64,000 nucleotides of DNA from Chlorophyllum brunneum. Taxonomy: Eukaryota > Basidiomycota > Agaricomycetes > Agaricales > Agaricaceae. Every line of letters starts with the position of its first letter. Positions within the stretch are counted from its first letter, which is position 1. Position numbers and translations under genes: made by a program. The notes under the pieces were generated by a model. The model did no database searches. It saw only the letters and a program-made list of their open reading frames with translations, and had not been told where the DNA came from. Of this stretch, positions 1-10,621 are shown in pieces. Location: NCBI GenBank assembly GCA_963576785.1, contig OY756144.1:1116001-1180000 (forward strand), given 5' to 3'.

Positions 1-1514
1 TGAATTTGAAATTATGTAAATGCTTATTGCCTATTCCACCTAGCCCTTACACACCGTACGTACACCCTCTCCTTCATTTCTCTCACACATCACCTGGGCC
101 TTGCTATTCCCGAACTGCGCCTCGTTTATTACCATCTTTGAACGCTTACGTTAGCGAACCCACGAAACACACATGCCCACAAGTATATCACTGCAAGCCA
201 GATCAAATGCATTCCTTCTCAAAGTGGTCAAGCACAAACTTGGACCTCTGTCGAAAGAGTATTCAAGCTTCCATGCGGAGCTTCAAAGGAAACCCACAGC
301 GCCGTCAGCTCACACAATCTGATGTCGTTCTGATAGCACATTCAATGTATTCTATTTTCGTTTATCGTGGAATCGAGCACTTGCCCTCCAATCCACACAA
401 CAAGAACCATCTTTCAAAAATACCCCACAGCGAATGCATATGCCGAAGTGGTTACAGTAGCTGATGCACCAATAACCACCAGGATACAGTTTGAACGTCT
501 GACCGAGCCCTACCCCACGGAGAGAATAAACACAGTCGTCGCTTCTACTAGGAAAAAAGCACCACCGGCTAAACGCCCATTCGCTGGTCTTCCTCTTGAG
601 CAGACGTTACCGTGTTGTATTTCTTTGTCCGTCAACAATTCGGTTTCACCCGGGATCACGGAAGCAAGGCAGTTGACCAGGGCTCTGAAAAGACCCAATA
701 CACATGTTATAACAACCACGTGCACAACTCTCAAATGCTGAACAAAATTCCCGATATTCTTCCCAAACCCCCGCATCCTCATTACTGGTGCTCACGATAG
801 ATACCCCTCATTGGCTCCTGGTTCAAGCACGTTTCGCATCCAGCCTCATTACCGAAACCACGGCCATGTGATACCTACGAGGCACCATCTCACCGGACGA
901 AATGGTAAAGCCAGTCATCTTAAAAGGGGTTTGCTCAACACAGCTTGAACTTCCTCCATACCTGTTTTAGCCTGGGCGCCTTCGCTAGAATTTTGAACGA
1001 GGACCCCGATCACTCACTCGGATCTACGTAGTCTTGTGACCAGTCGGCGAATGATGGTTAAGGGGGCTATTGAAGTCGGCTAGTAGATGGATCAATGCCG
1101 CCTCGCAGTTCATCGCTCTAGGTCCCCCTGTAAATGACCCTGGAGCCCAGACTGCTTCAGTAGATTGATGAGAAGGCTATATTTGTTTCGTTTGGCTTTG
1201 CGTTCAGCCTATAATCTTGTTTTTGACAGGGGCCTAGACAAGACGTCCGTACCTGGGGGCGTCGCGCGCTGAGCAGCTTGAGCAGCAAGGAAAAACTTTA
1301 ATGTCGCACACAATTCATTGTACTTAGGAAGGAGATATATCATAAAGAGACAAACTACAAATACAGTCGGGATTTCTATCAATCTCAAAAAAAAAAACTG
1401 GCTAAGATACTGACTGCATGGGTTTTCTGGAGACGACGCTATTCACAAGAAGCTATAATTCCGAAACTAAGGATCCGGAACCTTGAGTGTGGAAAATAGG
1501 ATGACCGACCATAT
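1..1514. other. No confident gene
   Basis: I see no conserved motif, splice-linked exon chain or RNA gene here. The open frames in both directions look like chance. One minus-strand frame around 510-782 has a hydrophobic run (VVVITCVLGLF) that could be the remnant of a membrane protein, but no family features support it. The stretch near 1386-1399 is an A-rich tract. Confidence 0.5.
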
Positions 1515-2467
1515 CTAGAATGTTCTCCCATTGTCAACTCGGTCCTCAAGGAGTCGTTTCCAGTTGATAATTGGAAGCATCGCAATCTCCTCCAGAAAGC
1601 AGGAATAGGGTATCATGACCATCTGGTTGAGGGGTTTGCATTCGAGAGCCAAGGCTATACTCGCGATTGGTTCGCCCCTCATCCGTAGCTCTCTCGGATC
1701 GTAGTCATTTCGTTCCTCCCAATCCTCATCATCCCTCGTTCCTTCCGCATCGAAAAAGCTAGGAGGACGACCCCACCGCTTCGCAGCCTCCCTTCTTGAG
1801 ATCGCTTCTGCTTGTACCAGCTTGAAGTACCTCCCTACTTTCTTTTCCGGATTATCTTCACGCCATCCAACGCAAATATAGACGATGTGTGTTCGAAAAC
1901 GGGTGAAATTCAGCACATTCGGAAGTCGGAGAGCATGAATTGTAGAGATGAGTAACGTTTTCTCATGAAAGATCATCCATTTGCGAGCACATTCATGGAG
2001 ACCCACCCAGGTCAAACCCGGAGGAGGAGGATTGATGAGATCGCTATATTCTGGATAATCCGCAAGGTACGAGTTCGCTTCGTCCATTTTTCTGAGCAAA
2101 ACGCGAGTCTCGGTGAGCCGTACGCACAGGGTCCTGTGACTCTAAAAGTGGTCAGAACAGTTTACTGCATGTGTCAAAATGTCATGATTAGAGTACCTTC
2201 CAATCAGCTCGCTGACACTCTCGGGAGCAATACCTGTAATAGCTGAGACGGGATCAGAACCTCGAGTAACAAAACTACTCACGTCGCCCCCCTACATTCA
2301 ACACAATACTTCAGTTGGACTTGCCACGCCCGTCTGGTACAATTCCCGCATATACGGCTATCGGGGTAAAGCTCGAGGCTTCTACGCATGATTGCATAGT
2401 GCTCCCGCCGTGTATGTGGAACATATGGTCTGGACGATTGGCCCCCGGATGCTGTGGATGTAGACAT
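1515..2467 (-). CDS. MYND-type zinc-finger protein
   Basis: This is a protein with an MYND zinc finger, a fold that binds two zinc ions and usually mediates protein-protein contacts. The finger is spread over three exons. The first carries CGNC and then CVEC. The second, after an intron with donor GTGAGT at about 2282, reads YCSRECQRADWK. The third starts with SHRTLC after an acceptor TTTTAG. Joined, they give the full C-x2-C, C-x2-C, YC-x3-CQ, H-x3-C pattern. A segment of about 190 residues follows with no recognised domain; it is rich in aromatic and charged residues. The ATG at 2467 is the first plausible start. The frame stays open upstream to about 2590 without an ATG, so a further 5' exon is possible. 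The gene is divergent from the F-box gene at 3048. The MYND assignment is secure; the cellular role is not known. Confidence 0.75.
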
Positions 2468-3047
2468 GGAGAGAGATGTGGTGTGTGGGCTGATGGAATA
2501 CAGCCTTGCGCCATGCACATTAGGTGCCAGACCGGCCACTGCCGTAGACGCTGTAAGAATCTCGTCATTGATCACGATGTCACTAGCATCCTCCCTGAGC
2601 TACCAGAAAAGAAAAAGACTATGGAATAGACTTTACATGCAGGTTTGTGGAACGCACAACACAAGTACCAAGTACCGATAAACGTCATCAATCACCACCG
2701 GCAATATGCCTGATACACATCTGATCAAGATACATCCAAAACCGTACCTACGAGTCCTCAGAGCGCTCCGTAATACAATCGGCTACTTGATTGCACAGAT
2801 GGCATGACAGCTATGAACTTTCCGTTCGGACCTGGTTGGTCAGTGGGACAGGGGTTTTCGGGGGGACCGGGGAGGGTTTACGTGCCGCGAATGGGTATAA
2901 GTAACCCAATCTGACACAGTCTGAGGTTGCTTTTCTTACTGCTTGCCCGCTCGACCCGCCCCTCAACGTCGTTTCTCCAACCCCTGGGCTTCTGACGGTG
3001 TGGGAACTTGGAGCCAAGTGGACAGTTCGAGAACCCATCTATTCGTC
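2468..3047. promoter_or_regulatory. Divergent intergenic region between MYND and F-box genes
   Basis: This spacer must hold the promoters of the MYND gene (minus) and the F-box gene (plus). I see no clear TATA box or other recognisable element. Part of the 2468-2590 stretch may be coding for the MYND gene if it has an upstream exon. Confidence 0.35.
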
Positions 3048-4658
3048 ATGGCTCTAGGTCTTCTTGACCTACCGAATGAGGTGATGCTGGAGATTGCCGA
3101 CTTACTGGTAAGTATATCCCCTTGGATGTCCTTGATTCACACTGATTCCCTGTTAGTACCCTGAGCTGGGGCCCCTACGCCTCGTCTGCAGGAATATGAA
3201 CAACTTGGTCTCGGCTGTGCTTTTTGCGACCATACGCCTTCAGCCAGCCTCCTCCCCCCCTTCGACGAGTTGTGCTTCTATTTCGGAAGATCTCACTCGA
3301 CGAAACAATCCAGTCGTCAGCCGCTTCATTAGAAAAGCGACGGTTCAACTCGTCAATCCCTGGATGCAACTTACCCAACAGCTTCCCTGGGTGCAACTCC
3401 TCAGTAACTTGGCCCCGACTCTCACAAACCTATCTTCACTAAAGTGAGATTTATTCTAAATGTCGATTTATTCTAAATGTCGATCTATTATTGATTTAAA
3501 ATCGTCCAGGTGGAATTACTGGCCAACCCCCACGGCCGTATCTCCTCTTTTATCGGAAGCCTTTAGTACAATCGGCTCCATCCCAACTCTCAGGGAGCTG
3601 TCGGCTACTTTTCAGACCAATCGTCCCTTCCCTGGATTCAGCCTCAAATCATTGTCAAACCTTGATGCTCTTTCAATAACCTGGAAATTATCGAACTGCC
3701 CACCTACTGGTCTTGTGACGGAAATTGCGAATCTCTTAGCCCGATGCCCCAGTCTAGAAAGATTCGCATTCAAAATCCCCCGTCCCTTTCATCCTGACGA
3801 GTCTATCTCCTTTATGGATCTCTTCTCCGGCATCAAATTGTTCCCACCGGATCTGCGTTTGAAGCTCAAAAAACTCAAATTAGTCGGGATCCATGTTTCC
3901 GCCAATGATTTTCTTACCCACCTGCGTCATCTCCACTCTTTGGAGACTCTCAAGATATTGTTCAATCGTGATGAACCTGCACAAGGCCAGTGCAACCCAA
4001 TCTGTCAAATTTGCCAGATCCTCCTCCAGAATGACATCTTTCTCAAACGGTTCAGCATCGACTGTGTCCACCCACCTCCAGTCTTCCGATATCTTTCTTC
4101 ATACTCTGGCCTAGAGCGCTTGGATCTTCATCCAAGACACCCCCACGATGATTCACCTGAACTTGTTTATCAATTCTTCACTTCTATCTTACCCCTCCAC
4201 AATCGTTCACTGAGAAAATTGTCGCTCGGTTGGTGTGTTCCAACCGCTTGGACAACAGATATACATAAAGAATATCTGGCGCAAGTAGCGAAATGCCAAA
4301 GACTGACAAAACTGCGTTGCTGGACCTCTGTGAATTTACGTGGTGACACTACATGCACGGATAAAATATTGGTAGGCCATTTCAACATCGTTGCATATTC
4401 GTGCTCATACTTATGCTATCACAGAATTTATGGTTGAAAGCCGCAGAACAGCTTTCACGGTTACAGCAGTTTATCATCCATCCCACCACTTTGAGTACAC
4501 CTGTGATTTCCAAAGGTTACATTTGTTATGATTCTTGGCCACAAGGCGATCCAGACGATGGTTCGGAGGAGTTTGCATCCGAAACTGCTGAGAAATTTCA
4601 GGTCAAGAACGAGGTAGCTTTCCGCGTAGCTGTGCTTACACGCATGCTTGGACCATGA
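3048..4658 (+). CDS. F-box protein with C-terminal leucine-rich region
   Basis: This is a probable substrate-recognition subunit of an SCF ubiquitin ligase. The protein starts MALGLLDLPNEVMLEIADLL (exon 3048-3107) and continues YPELGPLRLVCRNMNNLVSA (exon from 3157). Together these make the F-box with its usual LP.E...I and LRLV pattern. Exon 3 (3510-4371) carries irregular leucine repeats such as NLDALSITW, CPSLERFAF, LKLVGIHV and GLERLDLHP. Exon 4 (4425-4658) ends MLGP. The four exons join in frame, with introns bounded by GTAAGT/TTAG, GTGAGA/CCAG and GTAGGC/ACAG, giving about 490 residues. Agaricomycetes carry large families of such genes. The gene at 23023-24777 is a relative with matching layout. 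The substrate is unknown. Confidence 0.8.
3448..3481. repeat. 17-bp tandem duplication inside an intron
   Basis: The unit GATTTATTCTAAATGTC occurs twice without a gap, at 3448-3464 and 3465-3481. It lies within intron 2 (3444-3509) of the F-box gene. It enlarges the intron but does not touch the splice sites. Confidence 0.95.
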
Positions 4659-5328
4659 TTGTTTACAGTTCCCTTGGATATCTCAAATATATTTACTATA
4701 TTATATCTTGTACACTTGTTTTATATACTAGTACTATTCCTAAAGAGACGATCAATTTTGAGTTTGTTTGCCTATTCAGCTAGAGTTCTGTGTACATAGT
4801 GGGTGCAAACAAAGGATTCTGGGGTGTGTGAAAAGGTGAGGAAGAAAGTTTACGCCGCTCGGCTTACAACCTAAGGAAATGGGATTTCATTTTTTTAAAA
4901 ACTGAGGGTCATGGACGATTGATCTCTAACACTAACTTGGTTCCAACACTCCGTAATCAGGAACCGCAGGGTCAAGCGTCTTGCCACCGGATTTGAATTA
5001 CAGGCCATAGAAATTGGATGGGAAACAAACATTGATAGTTGAGAAGGCCATAGTAATAGTTGCTCGTCCTCGTCACAAATGGTTTTTTTTTGGCTGGCGC
5101 CAGCACAAGCTAATCTAGGCTCGATAATAAATACTGACAAACGTTATATATACCGACACCCTTGGCATGTGCCTGGATATCGACAATTACCTTCCTTAAG
5201 TTCCTAAAGATTCATGAAACAGCAACGTCTGCACCTCGTCTGCACTCCTGGGGGTAAAAAGCGGAATCCGTATACAGTACAACAATATTTAACGAAAATG
5301 AAGGAAACAAAAGGGATAGGGTTGGAGT
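4659..5328. other. Convergent intergenic region
   Basis: This lies between the 3' ends of the F-box gene and the Ste7-type kinase gene. It is AT-rich after 4680, with TATATT runs as expected of 3' untranslated sequence. I see no gene. Confidence 0.5.
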
Positions 5329-7107
5329 TTAAAATGTACTCGCCCAACCTTCAAGGTCCACATCTACGACTTTCGAATAATCCATCCACTCGTGTTTCTG
5401 CACAAGTACAAACAGTTAATGGCTAGAAAGAAACATGGTATCACTCACCAATAAACCCTTCGGTGTCCATCTCTCATCTGGGTCCTTGAGCAAACAGCAC
5501 TCAATGAACCGGTCCGCCATCCTAGGGAATTTACCCTCCCCTCCAGGACCATTGTTCAACCTTGGCGCAGGCTCGTTCACGATATGCTGCAACAGCTCCA
5601 GAATACTCATCGTCATCGCACCACCCTGTAAGCTGACGCCTTTACTCTTCCTCTTGTCCTTAGCCTTCTTCTTCTCCTTTCTCTCCATCCTCTCTCTGCG
5701 CTGCCACTCGAGGTTTCCGCCATTCAAGTTTCCATTTGCATTAGAATTCCCATTAGTCGAGGAAACGAGGAAGGGGTTGGCCCGGCCAGGTGAAAGCGTA
5801 GTTTCCAAGTCCGAGAGATCCGAGTCGTCGGAATCAGAATCGGATTCTGCAAATGGGAAACGGCCTAGGGCGAGCTCAATGAGCGAGATACCAAGTGACC
5901 AGACGTCGGATTTGACGGTATATTGAGCGCCTTGTATCCGTTCGGGCTGTACCAAATAAGGATAAGGGCATCAAAGAAAGAAGGGAAAAATACGTACACT
6001 CATATATGTAGATGTGCCAACGAACGTGTCGGCGATAGAATTGATTAATTCTCCAGACACGCCGAAATCGCATATTTTGATCTCTCCATGCGAGTTACAC
6101 AGGATATTTGATGGTTTGATGTCTAACGACAGTCCACATTCAATAAATCACGTGTGTCAAAATAGCAACGGTGGACTGACCGCGATGAATGATACGATGA
6201 GCATCATACAGATACGTCAGGCCTTCCAACACGGCCAAAGCGACTTTGCCGACTACATCGATATCAATAGCACCAATCTTCTTGTAAATGCCATCGAGGG
6301 AACCTTTGTCCATGAACTCCATGCAGATGCAGATGTTGGGGTCTGCGAGGAAGGCTCCATAAAAAGAGATGATATAGGTGGATTTGCAGTCATGCATGAT
6401 CTGCAGCTCCCGGAGAATCTGCTTCCGAACAGCAGGTTTCGCGTCTATGAGCACAATCTACAACAACTTCAGGATTCAATCCGCATGAACGGAAATTACA
6501 TGGCACAGACCTTCTTGGCCATTATCGTCCCTGTAGGCACATGCTCAACTTTCTTCACACTGCCTCCGTTTCCCTGGCCCAGCTCCTGCAAGTCCTTCAG
6601 GTCATCTGCTTTGAGCTCGAACTTGATTTCCGCGTTCATGTCTAAATTTGCCAAAGCGTTTGAGAGATGTGCGTGATACGTGTTTCTGCGGCCAGACACG
6701 AAGGAGCCAGTATTCGGTGCCGAGTTTGGGCCATTGTTAACAGTGAGCATGACTTCATCCACGACATCAATGTTGGGAGGGGGCACTTTAGGAGCTTTGA
6801 GTGTCATTGGCGGTGGGCGTTTCTTGCCCCCTGAAGGTTTTGCTGCTGCTGCCGGTGCTGCTGATGCCGGTGATGCGCTGCTCGACGTCTGGGCCGAGGC
6901 TGGTGATGTGTGGGCCTGGGGTTGGACTACAGGAAGCCCAACAGCGGGCTTTGTCGCTGTGGGTGTCTTGCGAATGACGAGAGGCTGGATGTCAGCAAGG
7001 TTGAGCTGGGGGATTGGGGGAGGGGGAGGGAGAGGTGCGGTGGGGGGGTCGGCGACCTGGAGCTGGAGACCGCGAAAGTTGCGTTTCTTGCGGAGAGGGG
7101 TCGCCAT
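5329..7107 (-). CDS. STE7: MAP kinase kinase, Ste7/Fuz7 type
   Basis: This is a dual-specificity MAPKK that phosphorylates the mating/invasive-growth MAP kinase in the pheromone cascade. The N-terminal 130 residues are Pro/Ala-rich and disordered. The kinase domain follows, with the glycine loop [10 protein letters not shown], an AxK-type lysine in IMAKK, HRDIKPSN, DFG, the activation segment SIADTF with the S/T pair targeted by a MAPKKK, and SPERIQG. The C-lobe has an insert of about 80 residues after GRFPF, rich in Asp/Ser and then Lys/Arg, before [11 protein letters not shown]; such inserts are usual in fungal Ste7. Exons join through introns with donors GTCTGT, GTACGT and GTGAGT. The last exon ends EGWASTF with a stop at 5329-5331. 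The start is the ATG at 7107; the frame extends upstream only to a GTG. The stop of the DUF2235 gene lies just 51 bp upstream on the same strand. Confidence 0.93.
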
Positions 7108-7158
7108 TGTGGAGGAAGACAAGTTACATAGCACGTGATACGTCTCTACTTATACAGG

Positions 7159-8780
7159 TCACGACACATAGCTCTCACTCCCTACATTCCACCGTGCCCG
7201 CGGCTTGTACTTCAAATTAGACTCCATCCGCGTCTTCACCGAGCTGTGGAACACAGGACTCTTCTGCATGTCCGAAATATCCCGTCCGCGGCCCAGGTGC
7301 CATCTGAAACCACAGTATCAGTACCAGTTTTAACCCCTCTGACACATCATGACATACGCAAACTTCGATTTCCAGCTTCCATCAGCATCTTGCCAGGTAT
7401 AAGTCATTGGTAGAATCTCCAACAACCACCACACGGGTTTCGACTTGAGTTCATCATGCATCGGTTGGACGGCATCCTGATCATCCAGCGTCTTGGTTTC
7501 AACACTCGCAAGATCAATCCTCACCCTGCTGAGCGCCTCCTCCTCGAACCGGATGCCACAACCTGACTTGACAATTTCCCGCACCATCCACCGCAAAGTA
7601 ATATACGAGAGCGAGTTCGGTGCCCCGTTTGGTAATGCTCCGCCCCCAACATCTATTTATGTGGATAGCATCACCCATCATTAGCACAACACTCATCAGG
7701 ATGAGGTCTAGTGTAGTGGACCAGCTTACCCGAATGGCAACCTGCAAACCACACTTCTAAAACGTCGTCGCACGGTGTTCCTTCTTCTAGTTGTGTAGTC
7801 CCCATCTTGGGTTGTGATCGCAGCTGGAAAGGCAGGAACCGTTTCTTCCGTTTTCGATCAGGTGAAGACTCTGAACCGGAAGCAATACCAGAATCACTGG
7901 TGTCCGAACCAGAATCCTTAATATCCACGGCAACGTCCGATATATCGGCTTTCACTCCTCCAGAACCAGCTGGGCTGTGGTGATACAAGTTTGGCATGAA
8001 CCTTGCTCGGTGCTAAGACCCCATAAGTACTTGAATCTTTTCATGTCTTGCTCAGCACCCACCTCGTCCAAAGACAAAGCATGTCTAAACGTCCTGATCG
8101 AGTTATTTGAACTCACGAACGGCAAACTACGACCCATGATGAGGCCAACGCTAGCGACTGTGTCCCTACACCACGTTGTTAGCCTTCATACGCGACCCAA
8201 AATTACGACCCACCAAACGCCCATGAATTCGATGTTCACATCCTGGCAGTATGTCTGTTTGAACCCAGCACATAGCTTGATCCCTTCCGCATCCTCCCTC
8301 TTGTATAATTTATACGCAAATGGTACTTGCGCTTCGTTACCCTTCGGCAGTAACCCAACCTTATACAGAACTCCTCCCAACGCCCTAGCCGTGTACGCAC
8401 CCCTCGAAAATCCGAACAAACAAATCTTGTCTCCCGATTTATAGTTGTTCATAACGAACTTGTACCCGTCCATCACATGCGCGTCTAGGTACCACGCGAA
8501 AGCATCGTCCAGAATTTTCGCACCCCATTCAAAAATTGGGGAGACGACGCCCGGGTTGAACCAAGTACCGATACCAGGTTGGTAATAACATAGCTGTTCA
8601 TCGAAATCATCTTTCTTCAAAAGGGAAAACAGGAGGGGAAGGTTTGTGTTCTAGAAATCAATGTTATCAATAGCGAGAGGGGAAGGAGGTAAAGGAAGGG
8701 CATACGTCTGCGTCGTATTCGCTCGAAGTTCCATCAAAGCACAGCACCAGTGTTCTGCCGCTATTCGCTACTTCGCCCAT
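7159..8780 (-). CDS. DUF2235 alpha/beta-hydrolase (Tle1-like phospholipase fold)
   Basis: This is a predicted lipase/esterase of the DUF2235 (T6SS Tle1-like catalytic domain) family, widespread in basidiomycetes. The first exon reads MGEVANSGRTLVLCFDGTSS, giving the conserved LCFDGT start. The next exons carry YYQPGIGTW and the nucleophile elbow CLFGFSRGAYTAR (Ser in G-F-S-R-G). Later exons give DTVASVG, an insert rich in Ser/Asp, WFAGCHSDVGGGALPNGAPN (likely Asp and Gly of the active-site loop) and ITLRWMVREI. The protein ends NVGSESYVS. Introns are GT/AG and about 50 bp. Substrate and location are not evident; there is no signal peptide, so it is probably cytosolic. The 3' end lies 51 bp before the Ste7-type kinase start, so the kinase promoter must sit within this gene or its tail. 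Confidence 0.85.
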
Positions 8781-10490
8781 TTTGCTACGTGGTCTTTGGT
8801 GTTAAGGTGCCCCTGTGCTTTAATAGTGAAGAAGGATCAAACGACACGGAATCTCAAAACAGGGCAGGGAAACCAGGCCAGGTTTATATAGTCCCCTAAT
8901 CTTCGATGTCTTAATAGTAGCTTTCCAATCTTCTCGTGATTCGAGGCACTGTGTCTGATACGTCCGCGTATGGGAAAGAGCGCAATCCGGACTACGAGAG
9001 ATTCAGACCATTCTAAGGGTGAGCAGAAGAATCACTGATAGATCGGTTTCGATGATGACATCCTGGGAGCGTATGTACCCGAAGTTGTTCCCAGTCCCTC
9101 GCTTTGTTTGTCTCCCATGGCGGAAGGAATGGAAATCTAGGGCAAGTTTTGAAACCATCACCCACGCTGCGCTGGATCTATGGGTGTTTCAGTGAAGAAC
9201 AGGGGAACCGCATAACTTCAATATCGGGCGTTACGCCTGGGTGCGCCGTTATGATCAAACAGAAACCGCATGTTAATAATGCCAGGAATGGTTGATTGTT
9301 GTCGCTCAGGGTCGTCAAGTCAATTACACTCTACTATATGTCTCATCCTAAGTGGAGTCAACGGGTCCCGTGTGTAGCTGCCGTTGATGCGAAGCCTCGC
9401 TGGGACAAGCAAACCAATGAAAAAGGGAAATATGTATAGGGGCTAAATCTGGTTGGTTCTCCGAACCTAGCATAACAGGACTCCAACGCTCAACGCTCAA
9501 CGTTTAACATTCAATACTCAGCGCTGTTCAGCCCGAGCCATATTTGTCATGTCAGATTTACGTTTAGTACATAAGATCAGCAGGACGAAACCAGCTCTTC
9601 GTTTGGAGCGGCCGTTGTAGACTTGTCATGGTGTCTTTCATTCAATATTGTCCCCCGCAGAACATCTGTTCGGACACTGCGTGTGTGTGTGAAGGTGAAG
9701 TTTATGCCCCACTGTTGCACAATTCAGACGTTGAAGACCCGACAGCCACATTCAGGAGAGGTTGGTTGAGACACTCAAGCCTTGCCACAAGGCCCAATTG
9801 CTCGTGATACAAGCCGAAGTTAGCCACCCCATTACATCCCAGAACTCCTGTTATGCGCGCCCCACTCAGTGAGCTATCTCACCAGAGTGCATGTGCAACT
9901 GTCCGAAGAGCTTCGAAATAATCGTCCAACTACACCCCGAATTTGGGTCGTGTCCAGAAGTGCTGGGAGATAACCATGAGCACTTGTTCCTCTTTCATAG
10001 TGGGGATAGGACTGGGATTTACGCTCGAGGATAGGTTTTAGGTACTCGAGAACCCGTGAGCAAGCACCGCGGGTCTAGCCGAGCGCGAAAGACGTCAACG
10101 ATGTCCATCATCAACGCTACGAACCTCACACTATTCCAGTTGTCATGGTCATTAGTAGCTTCCTCACTAGGTTTAATTTGTTCAAACCCTTCCTGTACCC
10201 ACCCTGTATAATCCGCTCACCCAACAGCTTGGGCTGCCCGAACACCACTGGCCGCATGTTTGGGCATGTTTGCTATGGACAAATCTGACTTCGACTCCCG
10301 ACCCAATTCCACTCATATCGACTTCGCGGCCCCATATCCGCAGCTTTGCAACTCCAATCGAGGTTCTCCAGTTTCCGCAGTTCTTGATTTAGCTTGTGTA
10401 GAATGCATGCTTTCCCTTGAACGTTTTCGCAACAACAAAAGAAGATGAGGAATGACTTGTGAAGTCACCTCTGATACATCATGCGCGATC
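8781..10490. other. Long intergenic region without a recognised gene
   Basis: This is about 1.7 kb between the divergent DUF2235 gene and the first P450. I find no exon chain, conserved motif or tRNA-like structure. It contains a short degenerate 7-bp repeat at 9484-9525. Confidence 0.5.
9484..9525. repeat. Degenerate 7-bp tandem repeat, six units
   Basis: Six consecutive 7-bp units can be read: CAACGCT, CAACGCT, CAACGTT, TAACATT, CAATACT and CAGCGCT. The first two are identical and later ones diverge progressively. It is intergenic, with no sign of a regulatory role. Confidence 0.7.
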
Positions 10491-10498
10491 TATAAAAA
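10491..10498 (+). promoter_or_regulatory. TATA box of the first P450 gene
   Basis: TATAAAAA lies 131 bp upstream of the ATG at 10622 on the same strand. This is a plausible core promoter position for a fungal gene with a 5' leader of about 100 bases. The assignment rests on motif and spacing only. Confidence 0.5.
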
Positions 10499-10621
10499 TG
10501 GGCTCCGCAGCCCATCAGACAACAGATGCGTATCTAGGGCTACATAAGGCTTAGCGAGAATGCACACAAAATATCTCTCCTACATTCTCTTTCAAACCAC
10601 TTATCTCCGAGCAAGAACCCA

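Noticed and set aside
6014..7138. Long plus-strand frames opposite the Ste7-type kinase
   Set aside because: They lie over conserved kinase exons on the minus strand and show no motifs of their own.
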